Shown one piece after another: positions 1 through 7,361 of a DNA stretch of 8,855 bases. The DNA comes from Endomicrobiia bacterium (GTDB taxonomy: Bacteria > Elusimicrobiota > Endomicrobiia > PHAN01). Position 1 is the stretch's first letter, and each line of letters opens with the position of its first letter. Where the stretch lies: contig JASEHK010000046.1 in the NCBI GenBank assembly GCA_030018875.1, positions 1 to 8,855 of the forward strand, read 5' to 3'. The notes under the pieces are model-generated. The model did not search any database. It had not been told where the DNA came from and saw only the letters and a list, made by a program, of their open reading frames with translations. The translations under genes and the position numbers were made by a program.

Positions 1-3000
1 GGTGAAATAAACCTCGCATGGTCGGCGCCTTCCGACGACGGACAGGGCGTCAAACCTCTCATGGGCGGCTACATAATAAAATACTCGTCGGTGCAAATCA
101 TCAATTCGTCGAACTTTAACGCCCCCGCTTTCGCCCACGGCTCCGTCATCATTTCCACTTCGGGTGTCGCTCCCGACGCCGCCGTCGGATATACACTTTC
201 TCTTACACCCGGCGCGTCTTACTGGTTCGCCATAAAATCCACCGACACCGCGGGCAACCTTTCGGTGTGGAAATCCTCGGCGGATGTTCCGACGGTCAAC
301 ACCGCCGCCTACGGCTGGGCATACGACGCCGCTCCTGCGGCTCCGGCCAACCTTGCCGCGACGGCTTCGGACAATTCTGTAATGCTCACGTGGGACGCCG
401 TCGCCGCCGCCGATTTATCGCACTACGAACTCTTCTACTCGTCCACAGCCCCGTACGATTTCTCGGATAATCTCGTGGCGACCGCAACCGTCAATACCAC
501 GTTTACCCACACGGGTCTTGAAGACCACGTCACCCACTATTACAAGGTAAGGGCGGTTGACCTGCCGCCGTCGGTTCTTTACGGCGCTTTTTCAAACATC
601 GTCTCCACATTCCCGCAGCCGTCGGCGCCTTTCGCCCCGTCGCTGTCGTATGATTTGACCGCCACAACCACCGACTCTATAAAATGGATGGTTACCGACA
701 ACGCGGCCAACGAGACGGGACTCCATATTTCATCCGCCGCGAACACCGGCGCGCGCCTCTGGTCGAGCGCGGGTCTGGCCTCGACCGGCGGCACGACTTC
801 GTGGATAGAGACGGGCTTCGGAGCGAATGAAGCCGTAACCCGTTACGCCGAGGCGTCCAACGCTGTCGGAAGCGCGTGGTCGGGTTCGCTGACCAGATAC
901 ACCCGCTCGCTATCTCCTTCGACTTTGGCGGCCGACGCGGTTTATTTCTCGTCCGTCACTCTTTCGTGGTCGGCAAACGGCAACCTCGGCTCGCCGAAAT
1001 ACGAAATCTCTATATCGTCCGATAAGTTCTCCGTATTCTTTGCCACGCCAATCGCTCTTGCGGCCAACCACACCGCCGTAACCGCCGACATCACCGGACT
1101 TGTTCAGGGCGCGACCTATTGGGTCCGCGCGCGCGCTTACAACGGCGACAGCATTGCCTCGGTGTTTTCGTCAACGATGAACTTGACCACCGACCGCGTC
1201 GCGACGCAATATCTGAAAGTGGCCAATCAAGGTTTTGAGTTAACGCCCAATCTCTCCGGTTGGTCAAAAGAAGGTGTTACTCCGTCATCCACTTTGATTG
1301 ACCGTTCGGTGACGCAAAAGAGAAGTGGTTCTTACTCCTGTAAGATGGATAACCCGACAGCCGATTACAATGCTCGCAGAATATTGTCTTCTTCGTCAAC
1401 TATAGTAGCGGGAAATAACTACTCCGTCGGCGCATGGTTTTATATCAATCTGACCGCCGGAGCCATAGGTGATACGCAGATACGCATAGGGATGAGGTGG
1501 ATAGATAACACGAACACCGTCATATACACGAGCACCTCCGCCGACTTGAATTTGTCGGCATTCGGAGGTTGGGAAAAACTATCGTATTCGGACGTGGCTC
1601 CGGCCAACGCGGTAGCCGCCGTGATGAGCATTGCCGTTAAGGAAACCATCGGTAACGATAACGATGTTTACATAGACGATGTTGACTACCGCCCCGACAC
1701 AATCGCACCCGGCGCAATCACCGACCTCGCCGCCGTCAAAGGCGCCAACCCCGGCGAAATAAATCTCGCCTGGACCGCCGTCGGCGACGACGCCTACGCC
1801 GAGAACAACGGCGCGTCCGCCGTCTACACTCTCAGATACGCGACCTATCCTATGGTGGCCTCGTCGTCGTGGACTTGGCGAAACAACGCGGTGGTTTATT
1901 ATCAGGCGTGGCCTGTCGCCGCCCTCGGTGCGACAGCAAACCGCACGCTCTCGCTTTCGCCGGGCGTGACATATCATTTCCTGATAAGAACTCAGGATGC
2001 GGCGGGGAATGTTTCGGAGTTCGACACCAATTCTCTGGTGGCGCAATCCTCCGCCTGCGCGAAAGAGGGCGTTATAGGCGGCGTCAGAATAAACGAAGTT
2101 GCGCCCGACCAGACGGCGGGACAGTTATATGACTTTATCGAACTTTACAATCCCGGGCCCGATACGCCCAATATATTAGGTTGGGAGTTTTTCGATTATT
2201 ACACGCAGGATACATATCTCGAAAAAGTGGAGGGAAACTGGAACTTCCCGGCCAATTCCTATCTCGTTTTGAGAGCGGCCACGGCTCTTACGCGCAATAT
2301 GACCACGCCTGTTACTGTATCCGCAAATCATTACGAACTCATCAGCAACAAGGCCGGCTTTTCCCAGACGGACAATGTGATTGTGATAACCACAGGCGGA
2401 GTCAACGCAACGGTTCTTGACGCCGTGTGTTACGCAGATATGAGCGGTTCGCTTACGAACTCGACTCGCTTGCGCGCCGCCTATAACGCCGCGATCTCAA
2501 CAGGGCAGTGGTTCGGCCCGCTCGCCGACGGCGCCAACGACGCGACCGTAGAAAGATATATGGCATCCTCACTTTACAACACGTCTTCCAACTGGGCGAT
2601 AGCCAGAAACAATCTCTCCACCGACGGAACCAATCCCAGTTATATGGAATGGGCGATGAATCACACCGCCACGCGCGGCGGCTCCAACGGCGCGTTCGAC
2701 GCGACGCCGCCTGCCGCCGTCGGCAATCTTGCCGTTGTGCCGGGCGCCAACCGCGGCACGATGCGTGTTACATGGACGGCAGTCGGCGACGACTCCAACA
2801 CGGGCGCGGCCTCCGGATATTTGCTTAAAACCAGAACCGACCTTATGACGGGCGACAACTTCGATTCGTCGGCGAATTACGCTTTCACTTCCAAGGAAGG
2901 CCAGAGCGATACGGACAGATGGGCGCCCAAGGCGTCGGGACAGGCCGAGAGTTATCTTATAGGCGGATTCGACGCCGGCACGACTTACTTTGTCGGCCTT

Positions 3001-5790
3001 AAAGTCCAGGACGAGCGTCCGAACTCTTCGGCGCTCTCCAATGTCGTATCTACGATGGCCGCCAATGTCATAGGTTCAAACGTCAGAATAAATGAAATCG
3101 CTACTCTTACCGCCAGCGCCGACTGGGTAGAGTTCTACTGCGGTACCGGCCCTGTCAATGTCAACGGTTGGCAAATTCTCTCGATAGTGACCGGCGGCGC
3201 GAGCGAAACGACATTCAAAACTTTGCCCGATATCACACTTCAAACGGGCGACTATCTCGTCTATAACTGTGTTGCCGGCACGGACGAAACCAACGCTTCG
3301 GGCAAAGGCGTCAACGGCTACTGGGACGTTTACGGAGTCAACGACCCCGACGGATTCAGAGGCGTCGTAACCCTGAAAGATAATTTCGCCAATATCGTGG
3401 ACTTCCTCGCCTATTCTCAGGGAACCGCGCCGACGTGGGGACCGATTTGGGCATCCGCCGCCGCTTGGAAACAGTGGGCGCCTTCCGCCGCCGCCGTTGC
3501 CGACGCGGCCGACTGGGCGGGCGGAGACGCCTCAAAGTCCCTTGGCAGAAACTCTTTCTCCGACGACACCGATGACACCGCCGCCGCCAAAAATGACTGG
3601 AAGATTTATCTTGTCCCGACAAAAGGCGCGCAAAATGACGATGTGCCGCCCGGCGCAGTCACCAATCTCTCCGCGCTGGCCGACTCCGCCATTGAGGGAA
3701 AAATAACTCTTACGTGGACTGCCCCCGGCGACGACGGCATAGTAGGCAACAATTCCGGCGGGTACTATATGGTCAAGTACGCGACTTATTCCGTCGAGAC
3801 GAGTTCCCTGGCGTGGTGGAATTCCATATCCACGACAACCGCCTCCTCCATTGCCAAGGGCTGGAAAATAAAATCTCCGCCGTCCGCAGTGGGTTTGACC
3901 GAAACGCAGATACTCACCGGACTATATCCCGCGACGACGTATTACTTCGCCGTCCGCGCGGTTGACGACGTAGCCAACTGGTCGGCGCTTGATTTGCAGC
4001 TCGGCGCCGCCGACCCCGCCGTTCAGGCGCAGGCCATAGTAACCAACCTCGCCCCCGCCGCTCCGACGGGGGTCACAGCGGTTTCAAGCAACACGGCCGC
4101 AATGCTTTCATGGAGCGCCAATACCGAGCCCGACTTAAAGGAATACATAATATCCAAAAACACCGTCAATGACTTTGCCGACGGCGGCACGTCTCTCGTG
4201 GCCGTGGTTTCGTCGGCGGCTGCGCGCTCATACACCGACGGAGGTCTTGCCAACGGCGTAACATACTATTTCTGGATACAGGCAAAGGACACTTTCGGAC
4301 TCACGGGCTCCACGTCGGCGACGGTATCGGCTTACCCGATTATAACTCCTCCGTCGGGGCTCGCTGCCGCGCACAAGGGTTCATGGGTCGAGCTTTCCTG
4401 GGTTGCCGCCCCCGATTACGCCTCGACGAACTTCGCGGGTTACGCAATATACCGCTCGTCGGTGTCGGCTTCGTCGGACTTTAACCTCCTGACGGTTTTG
4501 ACGGGCGGCGGAGCCGCGACTCACTATGATACTTCGTCGGTCTCGGCGACTCAGACATATTATTACTTCCTGCGCTCGTCGGACACCGCCGGGCCAGAAA
4601 GCGCCGCGACATCGGTCGTTACCGCCGTCCCCGACGACAAAGGCCCGGTGATAACGGCCATAAGCCCGTCGGCAAACACTGTGCGCGTGGCCGTCAAGGG
4701 TTCAAAAATAGTTATCGAGGCGGTCATCGCCGACGACGCGACCACGCCCTATATCTCCGGCGTCAATTCAGGGACCGTCAGTATAGCGTACACCACATCC
4801 ACATCCGTCGGGGCCACGTACCTTGCGCTGGACATAGTCGCAGGCAGCGCGTCCTACGACGGCGCCCGTCTTTTGGGCGCTACCTTCAGAAAAGAACTCA
4901 CCGCCGCCACAGCGGGCATATCCGCGCCGCTTCAAAACATACTGACCAATGGCGGCACGTTCTACTTTATCTTCTACGCCCAAGATAATGTGGTCAACTA
5001 TACCGTAGGTTCCGCGCTTTATACCGCCTACATCCAGTCCGAGCCGAAAACCGTCGCCGCCGTCACCGCCGCCGCGGGCGGCACGGTCGCTCTCACCGAC
5101 GGCAACCCCGACGACGGCGAGACATCCGTCGCGATTCCCGTCGGAGCGCTTAAGGGCGATACCTCGATAACCGTGGAGCAAAAAAATCCCGCCGCGGCCG
5201 ATATTGCGCCGGCCGTCAAAGAGCCCACCATAGATATCGCCATAAACGGCGGCAAGCCCGTGGCCGTCTATCACTTCGGTCCTGCGGGCACGGTCTTTGC
5301 CAAACCCGTCACGCTTACGCTTCTTTACTTCGAAGAAGGCAATACGATAAAGAACATTGCCGGCGACGCCATCGCGGCCGCCCGGGAAGACGACCTGAGA
5401 ATTTACTGGTGGGACGGCGTCGAGTGGAGATACGTCGGCGGCACGGTTGACAAAACCAAGAACACCGTTTCGGCCAAGGTATCGCACTTCTCGCTCTACG
5501 CCCTTTTCGCCTCCAAGGGCGCTCCGGCGAAACCCTCGGCGATGGAGAAGTTCGTAACCCCCAACGGCGACGGTTTCAACGACACTTTGCAGTTCGACGG
5601 CTCGTCGGACGATTTTAAAGAGATAACGATATACGACATCAACGGCAAGATAATAAGGAAACTCGAGTCCGTGAACATCTGGGACGCAAAGGACGAAAAC
5701 GGCAAAGTCGTCGAGATAGGCGCTTATATCTGGCGCGCGGTCTACATGAACGGCACGGCGAATTACGGTACGGTTGTTGTGGCGAAGTGA
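1..5790 (+). CDS. Giant modular surface protein, 5'-partial (FN3 / CBM-like / lamin-tail / type IX-like C-terminal domain)
   Basis: The frame is open from base 1, so the ATG at 61 is internal and the gene is cut by the window edge; 1929 residues are visible. Numbered from base 1, the order is: partial FN3 (1-110), FN3 or FN3-like units (111-208, 208-304, 305-400), a jelly-roll carbohydrate-binding-like module (401-565, NQGFE near its start, VYIDDV near its end), FN3 (567-688), lamin-tail-like domain (VRINEVAP at 695, then DFIELYN), FN3 (902-1019), second lamin-tail-like domain (VRINEIA at 1028, then DWVEFY), three FN3 (1215-1543), an Ig-like region (1544-1680), a ZU5-like region (IPVGAL, later HFSLYAL), and a C-terminal domain from 1851 with TPNGDGFNDT and a WDAKDENGK turn. 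That ending resembles the CHU_C/type B sorting domain of type IX cargo; a FlgD-like Ig domain is the alternative. Several FN3 units share a W(T/S)A..(G/S)DD signature. Expected role: exported adhesin or polymer-binding scaffold. No catalytic domain is visible. Confidence 0.88.
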   Translation, partial: GEINLAWSAPSDDGQGVKPLMGGYIIKYSSVQIINSSNFNAPAFAHGSVIISTSGVAPDAAVGYTLSLTPGASYWFAIKSTDTAGNLSVWKSSADVPTVNTAAYGWAYDAAPAAPANLAATASDNSVMLTWDAVAAADLSHYELFYSSTAPYDFSDNLVATATVNTTFTHTGLEDHVTHYYKVRAVDLPPSVLYGAFSNIVSTFPQPSAPFAPSLSYDLTATTTDSIKWMVTDNAANETGLHISSAANTGARLWSSAGLASTGGTTSWIETGFGANEAVTRYAEASNAVGSAWSGSLTRYTRSLSPSTLAADAVYFSSVTLSWSANGNLGSPKYEISISSDKFSVFFATPIALAANHTAVTADITGLVQGATYWVRARAYNGDSIASVFSSTMNLTTDRVATQYLKVANQGFELTPNLSGWSKEGVTPSSTLIDRSVTQKRSGSYSCKMDNPTADYNARRILSSSSTIVAGNNYSVGAWFYINLTAGAIGDTQIRIGMRWIDNTNTVIYTSTSADLNLSAFGGWEKLSYSDVAPANAVAAVMSIAVKETIGNDNDVYIDDVDYRPDTIAPGAITDLAAVKGANPGEINLAWTAVGDDAYAENNGASAVYTLRYATYPMVASSSWTWRNNAVVYYQAWPVAALGATANRTLSLSPGVTYHFLIRTQDAAGNVSEFDTNSLVAQSSACAKEGVIGGVRINEVAPDQTAGQLYDFIELYNPGPDTPNILGWEFFDYYTQDTYLEKVEGNWNFPANSYLVLRAATALTRNMTTPVTVSANHYELISNKAGFSQTDNVIVITTGGVNATVLDAVCYADMSGSLTNSTRLRAAYNAAISTGQWFGPLADGANDATVERYMASSLYNTSSNWAIARNNLSTDGTNPSYMEWAMNHTATRGGSNGAFDATPPAAVGNLAVVPGANRGTMRVTWTAVGDDSNTGAASGYLLKTRTDLMTGDNFDSSANYAFTSKEGQSDTDRWAPKASGQAESYLIGGFDAGTTYFVGLKVQDERPNSSALSNVVSTMAANVIGSNVRINEIATLTASADWVEFYCGTGPVNVNGWQILSIVTGGASETTFKTLPDITLQTGDYLVYNCVAGTDETNASGKGVNGYWDVYGVNDPDGFRGVVTLKDNFANIVDFLAYSQGTAPTWGPIWASAAAWKQWAPSAAAVADAADWAGGDASKSLGRNSFSDDTDDTAAAKNDWKIYLVPTKGAQNDDVPPGAVTNLSALADSAIEGKITLTWTAPGDDGIVGNNSGGYYMVKYATYSVETSSLAWWNSISTTTASSIAKGWKIKSPPSAVGLTETQILTGLYPATTYYFAVRAVDDVANWSALDLQLGAADPAVQAQAIVTNLAPAAPTGVTAVSSNTAAMLSWSANTEPDLKEYIISKNTVNDFADGGTSLVAVVSSAAARSYTDGGLANGVTYYFWIQAKDTFGLTGSTSATVSAYPIITPPSGLAAAHKGSWVELSWVAAPDYASTNFAGYAIYRSSVSASSDFNLLTVLTGGGAATHYDTSSVSATQTYYYFLRSSDTAGPESAATSVVTAVPDDKGPVITAISPSANTVRVAVKGSKIVIEAVIADDATTPYISGVNSGTVSIAYTTSTSVGATYLALDIVAGSASYDGARLLGATFRKELTAATAGISAPLQNILTNGGTFYFIFYAQDNVVNYTVGSALYTAYIQSEPKTVAAVTAAAGGTVALTDGNPDDGETSVAIPVGALKGDTSITVEQKNPAAADIAPAVKEPTIDIAINGGKPVAVYHFGPAGTVFAKPVTLTLLYFEEGNTIKNIAGDAIAAAREDDLRIYWWDGVEWRYVGGTVDKTKNTVSAKVSHFSLYALFASKGAPAKPSAMEKFVTPNGDGFNDTLQFDGSSDDFKEITIYDINGKIIRKLESVNIWDAKDENGKVVEIGAYIWRAVYMNGTANYGTVVVAK

Positions 5791-5793
5791 TGC

Positions 5794-5842
5794 GCAATAG
5801 GTAATAGGGAGTAGGCAATAGGGAGTAGGCAATAGGCAATAG
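5794..5842 (+). repeat. Tandem heptamer array, seven units (GCAATAG type)
   Basis: Seven uninterrupted 7-bp units run from 5794 to 5842: GCAATAG, GTAATAG, GGAGTAG, GCAATAG, GGAGTAG, GCAATAG, GCAATAG, consensus GNARTAG. The array fills most of the 61-bp gap between the surface-protein stop codon and the next gene. Its last unit runs into a G-run that serves as the ribosome binding site of the downstream GTG start. Heptameric dispersed repeats (STRR) are known from cyanobacteria; whether this is a related phenomenon is inference. Confidence 0.9.
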
Positions 5843-5847
5843 GGGGG
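5842..5847 (+). promoter_or_regulatory. Ribosome binding site at the repeat/gene junction
   Basis: A run of six G preceded by A lies 4 nt before the GTG at 5852. It is the only purine-rich Shine-Dalgarno-like site near that start and it supports the GTG choice. It is formed by the last G of the heptamer array plus five further G. Confidence 0.55.
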
Positions 5848-5851
5848 CATA

Positions 5852-6217
5852 GTGGGGCAGATTGTAGATTATAAGGACTTAAAGGTTTGGACAAAAAGTT
5901 ACGAATTGGCGTTGTTTATATACAGAGTAACGATGAATTTTCCAAAGAGTGAGATTTACGGCATAACTTCTCAGATGAGGCGGGCCGCGGTTTCAATGCC
6001 TTCGAACATAGCGGAGGGTTATCGCCGGAGATACACGGGCGAATATCTACATTTTTTATCTTTCGCATTCGGTTCGTGCGCGGAGTTGGAGACGCAGATA
6101 TCGCTGACAAAAGATATTGGATTCATGAGCGAAGTCGATTTTCACAATGCTTACGGGCATACGCAGGAGATATCAAAGATGTTGGGCGCCCTTGTAAAAT
6201 CGCTTAAAAAAATATGA
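5852..6217 (+). CDS. Four-helix bundle protein, S23 / 23S rRNA intervening-sequence protein (IVP) family
   Basis: This 121-aa protein matches the S23/IVP four-helix-bundle family in length and motifs: YKDLKVW near the N-terminus, FPKSEIYGITSQMRRAAVS, then PSNIAEGYRRR, followed by helical segments to a lysine-rich end. Members were first found in intervening sequences of 23S rRNA genes and are widespread as free-standing genes; the molecular function is not settled. No rRNA is present here. The start is GTG at 5852, supported by the G-rich site just upstream and by the conserved YKDLKVW beginning at residue 7. Its stop overlaps the next gene's ATG (ATGA), which suggests translational coupling. 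GC by eye is about 32-52% per 60-base line, well below the 65-77% seen in lines of the preceding gene, and heptamer arrays of opposite orientation lie on both sides. Both facts suggest insertion or transfer. Confidence 0.9.
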   Translation: MGQIVDYKDLKVWTKSYELALFIYRVTMNFPKSEIYGITSQMRRAAVSMPSNIAEGYRRRYTGEYLHFLSFAFGSCAELETQISLTKDIGFMSEVDFHNAYGHTQEISKMLGALVKSLKKI

Positions 6218-7224
6218 AGATATTGAAGAAAATATTATTGCTTCTGTTTTTACTACTGCCTATTGCCTATCCCCTATATCCTGCCTTCAAAGAAAACATC
6301 TGGCCCGCAAGGGCATCGGCAATGGGGGGAGCATTCTGCGCCGTCTCAAACGACGTCTCGGCGATGATATTCAACCCTGCGGGGCTTTCTCAAATCGAGC
6401 GGCGCGAAGCCAACTTCGGGTACACCCAGAAGTTTATGGGGCTTCCCAACGTTACCGTCGGAAATATGGCGGTGATGTTCGGGTATCCGTTCGAGAAAAT
6501 CGGAACGTTCGGGATTTCATATCTCTCGAGCGATGTCTCGTCGCTCTATGCCGAGCAGACGCTCGCGCTCTCTTATTCGGCCCCTATACACAAGATGCTC
6601 GGCACCAAGACCGTAAAGGTCGGCAAGCGCTCTATGGAATTTCCTAATATGACACTCCCTGTTTACGCCGGATTGAACCTTAAAATGCTTTCCATAAAAT
6701 ACAACACCGCCGGCGACGAGCGCGCCGCCAAAGACCCCGTTTTCGCCGACGCTCAGGTATCGGGTGGGCTTGCCGCTGACCTGGGATTTTTGGTCAAGCC
6801 CACGGAGAAGTTATCGTCGTCGCTGGTTGTCAAAAACCTTCTTTCACCCAATCTTGCCATAGGCAAGGACTCCGCAGGCGCGGCGGCTTCCGAGCCCGCG
6901 CCTATGGAAATAGGCGTAGGTGCGGCTTATCGCTTCGGAGATTTTGGAGCGTTCGAGGATTTCGTCGCTGCGCTCGACATAGCCAACCGTATGCCCAAAG
7001 ACGCCGCCGCCGAAATGAACTGGCGTCTCGGCGCTGAGTCGTGGTTCGCTTATCACAGATACGCCGCGCGTATCGGGTTCAACAATACCGAGTTGGCGCT
7101 GGGCGGAGGGTTGATTCAAACCGTCGGCTCCGTCGAGATTCAGTTGGATTATTCGTTCGCCCTGCCGTTGAGTGTGTCGGACAACTCCGGCCATCACAGG
7201 CTTTCCGTAACGACAAGGTTTTAA
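6214..7224 (+). CDS. PorV/PorQ-like outer-membrane beta-barrel protein
   Basis: This 336-aa protein starts with MKILKK and a long hydrophobic core ending near A24, a Sec signal peptide. The mature start carries ASAMGGAF, then NDVSAMIFNPAGLSQ (residues 34-60), the signature of the PorV/PorQ branch of FadL-like barrels. Alternating beta-strand patterning follows, and the protein ends in Phe (SVTTRF), as expected for BAM-inserted barrels. PorV in Bacteroidetes binds and shuttles type IX secretion cargo at the outer membrane. Here it lies downstream of a large protein with a type B-like C-terminal domain, which fits a cargo/attachment pair, but other PorV-like proteins have no proven secretion role. 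The ATG is taken from the ATGA overlap with the four-helix gene; no clear Shine-Dalgarno is seen, so translation is probably coupled. Codons 14-23 fall in an inverted copy of the upstream heptamer array. Confidence 0.85.
   Translation: MKILKKILLLLFLLLPIAYPLYPAFKENIWPARASAMGGAFCAVSNDVSAMIFNPAGLSQIERREANFGYTQKFMGLPNVTVGNMAVMFGYPFEKIGTFGISYLSSDVSSLYAEQTLALSYSAPIHKMLGTKTVKVGKRSMEFPNMTLPVYAGLNLKMLSIKYNTAGDERAAKDPVFADAQVSGGLAADLGFLVKPTEKLSSSLVVKNLLSPNLAIGKDSAGAAASEPAPMEIGVGAAYRFGDFGAFEDFVAALDIANRMPKDAAAEMNWRLGAESWFAYHRYAARIGFNNTELALGGGLIQTVGSVEIQLDYSFALPLSVSDNSGHHRLSVTTRF
6253..6280 (-). repeat. Inverted heptamer array inside signal-peptide codons
   Basis: Read on the + strand, four consecutive 7-bp units occur: CTACTGC, CTATTGC, CTATCCC, CTATATC. 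CTATTGC is the exact reverse complement of GCAATAG from the array at 5794-5842, and CTACTGC differs by one base. The units encode LLPIAYPLY of the PorV-like signal peptide. The first two units are convincing; the last two are degenerate. Confidence 0.6.
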
Positions 7225-7230
7225 AATAAA

Positions 7231-7246
7231 AGGTAGAAAGGTAGAA
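7231..7246 (+). repeat. Two-copy octamer AGGTAGAA
   Basis: Two perfect tandem copies of AGGTAGAA lie directly after the PorV-like stop codon and just before the heptamer arrays. This short low-complexity repeat is part of the repeat-filled spacer; no function can be read from it. Confidence 0.6.
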
Positions 7247-7247
7247 G

Positions 7248-7351
7248 ACGTGAAGCGTGAATCGTAAAGTGTGAAGGGTTAAAAGAAAACTACTATTCAC
7301 GATTTACCCTTCACCCTTCACCCTTAACCCTTCACTTTTCACCTTTTTCAC
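7248..7351. repeat. Paired inverted heptamer arrays (GTGAA type)
   Basis: This fills most of the 137-bp spacer between two genes. The left arm (7248-7282) holds ACGTGAA, GCGTGAA, TCGTAAA, GTGTGAA, GGGTTAA. The right arm starts at 7296 with TTCACGA, TTTACCC, TTCACCC, TTCACCC, TTAACCC, TTCACTT, TTCACCT and ends in TTTTCAC. The arms are reverse complements in consensus and are separated by a 13-nt spacer (7283-7295). Perfect pairings include 7271-7282 with 7324-7335 (12 bp) and 7256-7262 with 7295-7301 (7 bp), so several alternative hairpin registers are possible. It could act as a terminator or mRNA-stabilising structure for the PorV-like gene; there is no T-tract of terminator type after a compact stem. 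Confidence 0.85.
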
Positions 7352-7357
7352 AGGAGG
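7352..7357 (+). promoter_or_regulatory. Strong Shine-Dalgarno AGGAGG
   Basis: A perfect AGGAGG lies 4 nt before the ATG at 7362 and immediately after the last heptamer of the inverted array. It fixes the start of the tandem-SpoVG gene and shows that the organism uses canonical Shine-Dalgarno initiation. Confidence 0.85.
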
Positions 7358-7361
7358 ATAC

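Noticed and set aside
61..63. ATG at 61 as the true start of the giant gene
   Set aside because: The same frame is open back to base 1 and encodes GEINLAWSAPSDDG, a fibronectin III strand repeated later in the protein, so the ATG is internal.
5794..5842. CRISPR array
   Set aside because: The units are 7 bp and directly adjacent, with no spacers, and no cas genes are present.
4768..5850. Long minus-strand open frame (360 codons) beginning in the heptamer array
   Set aside because: It lies antisense to the ZU5-like and C-terminal domains of the surface protein, has a low-complexity start read from the repeat, and shows no recognisable domain. GC-rich codon bias explains it as a shadow frame.
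5852..6217. rRNA intervening sequence or DGR accessory (avd) gene
   Set aside because: No 23S rRNA sequence, reverse transcriptase or template repeat is visible nearby; only the four-helix-bundle family assignment is supported.
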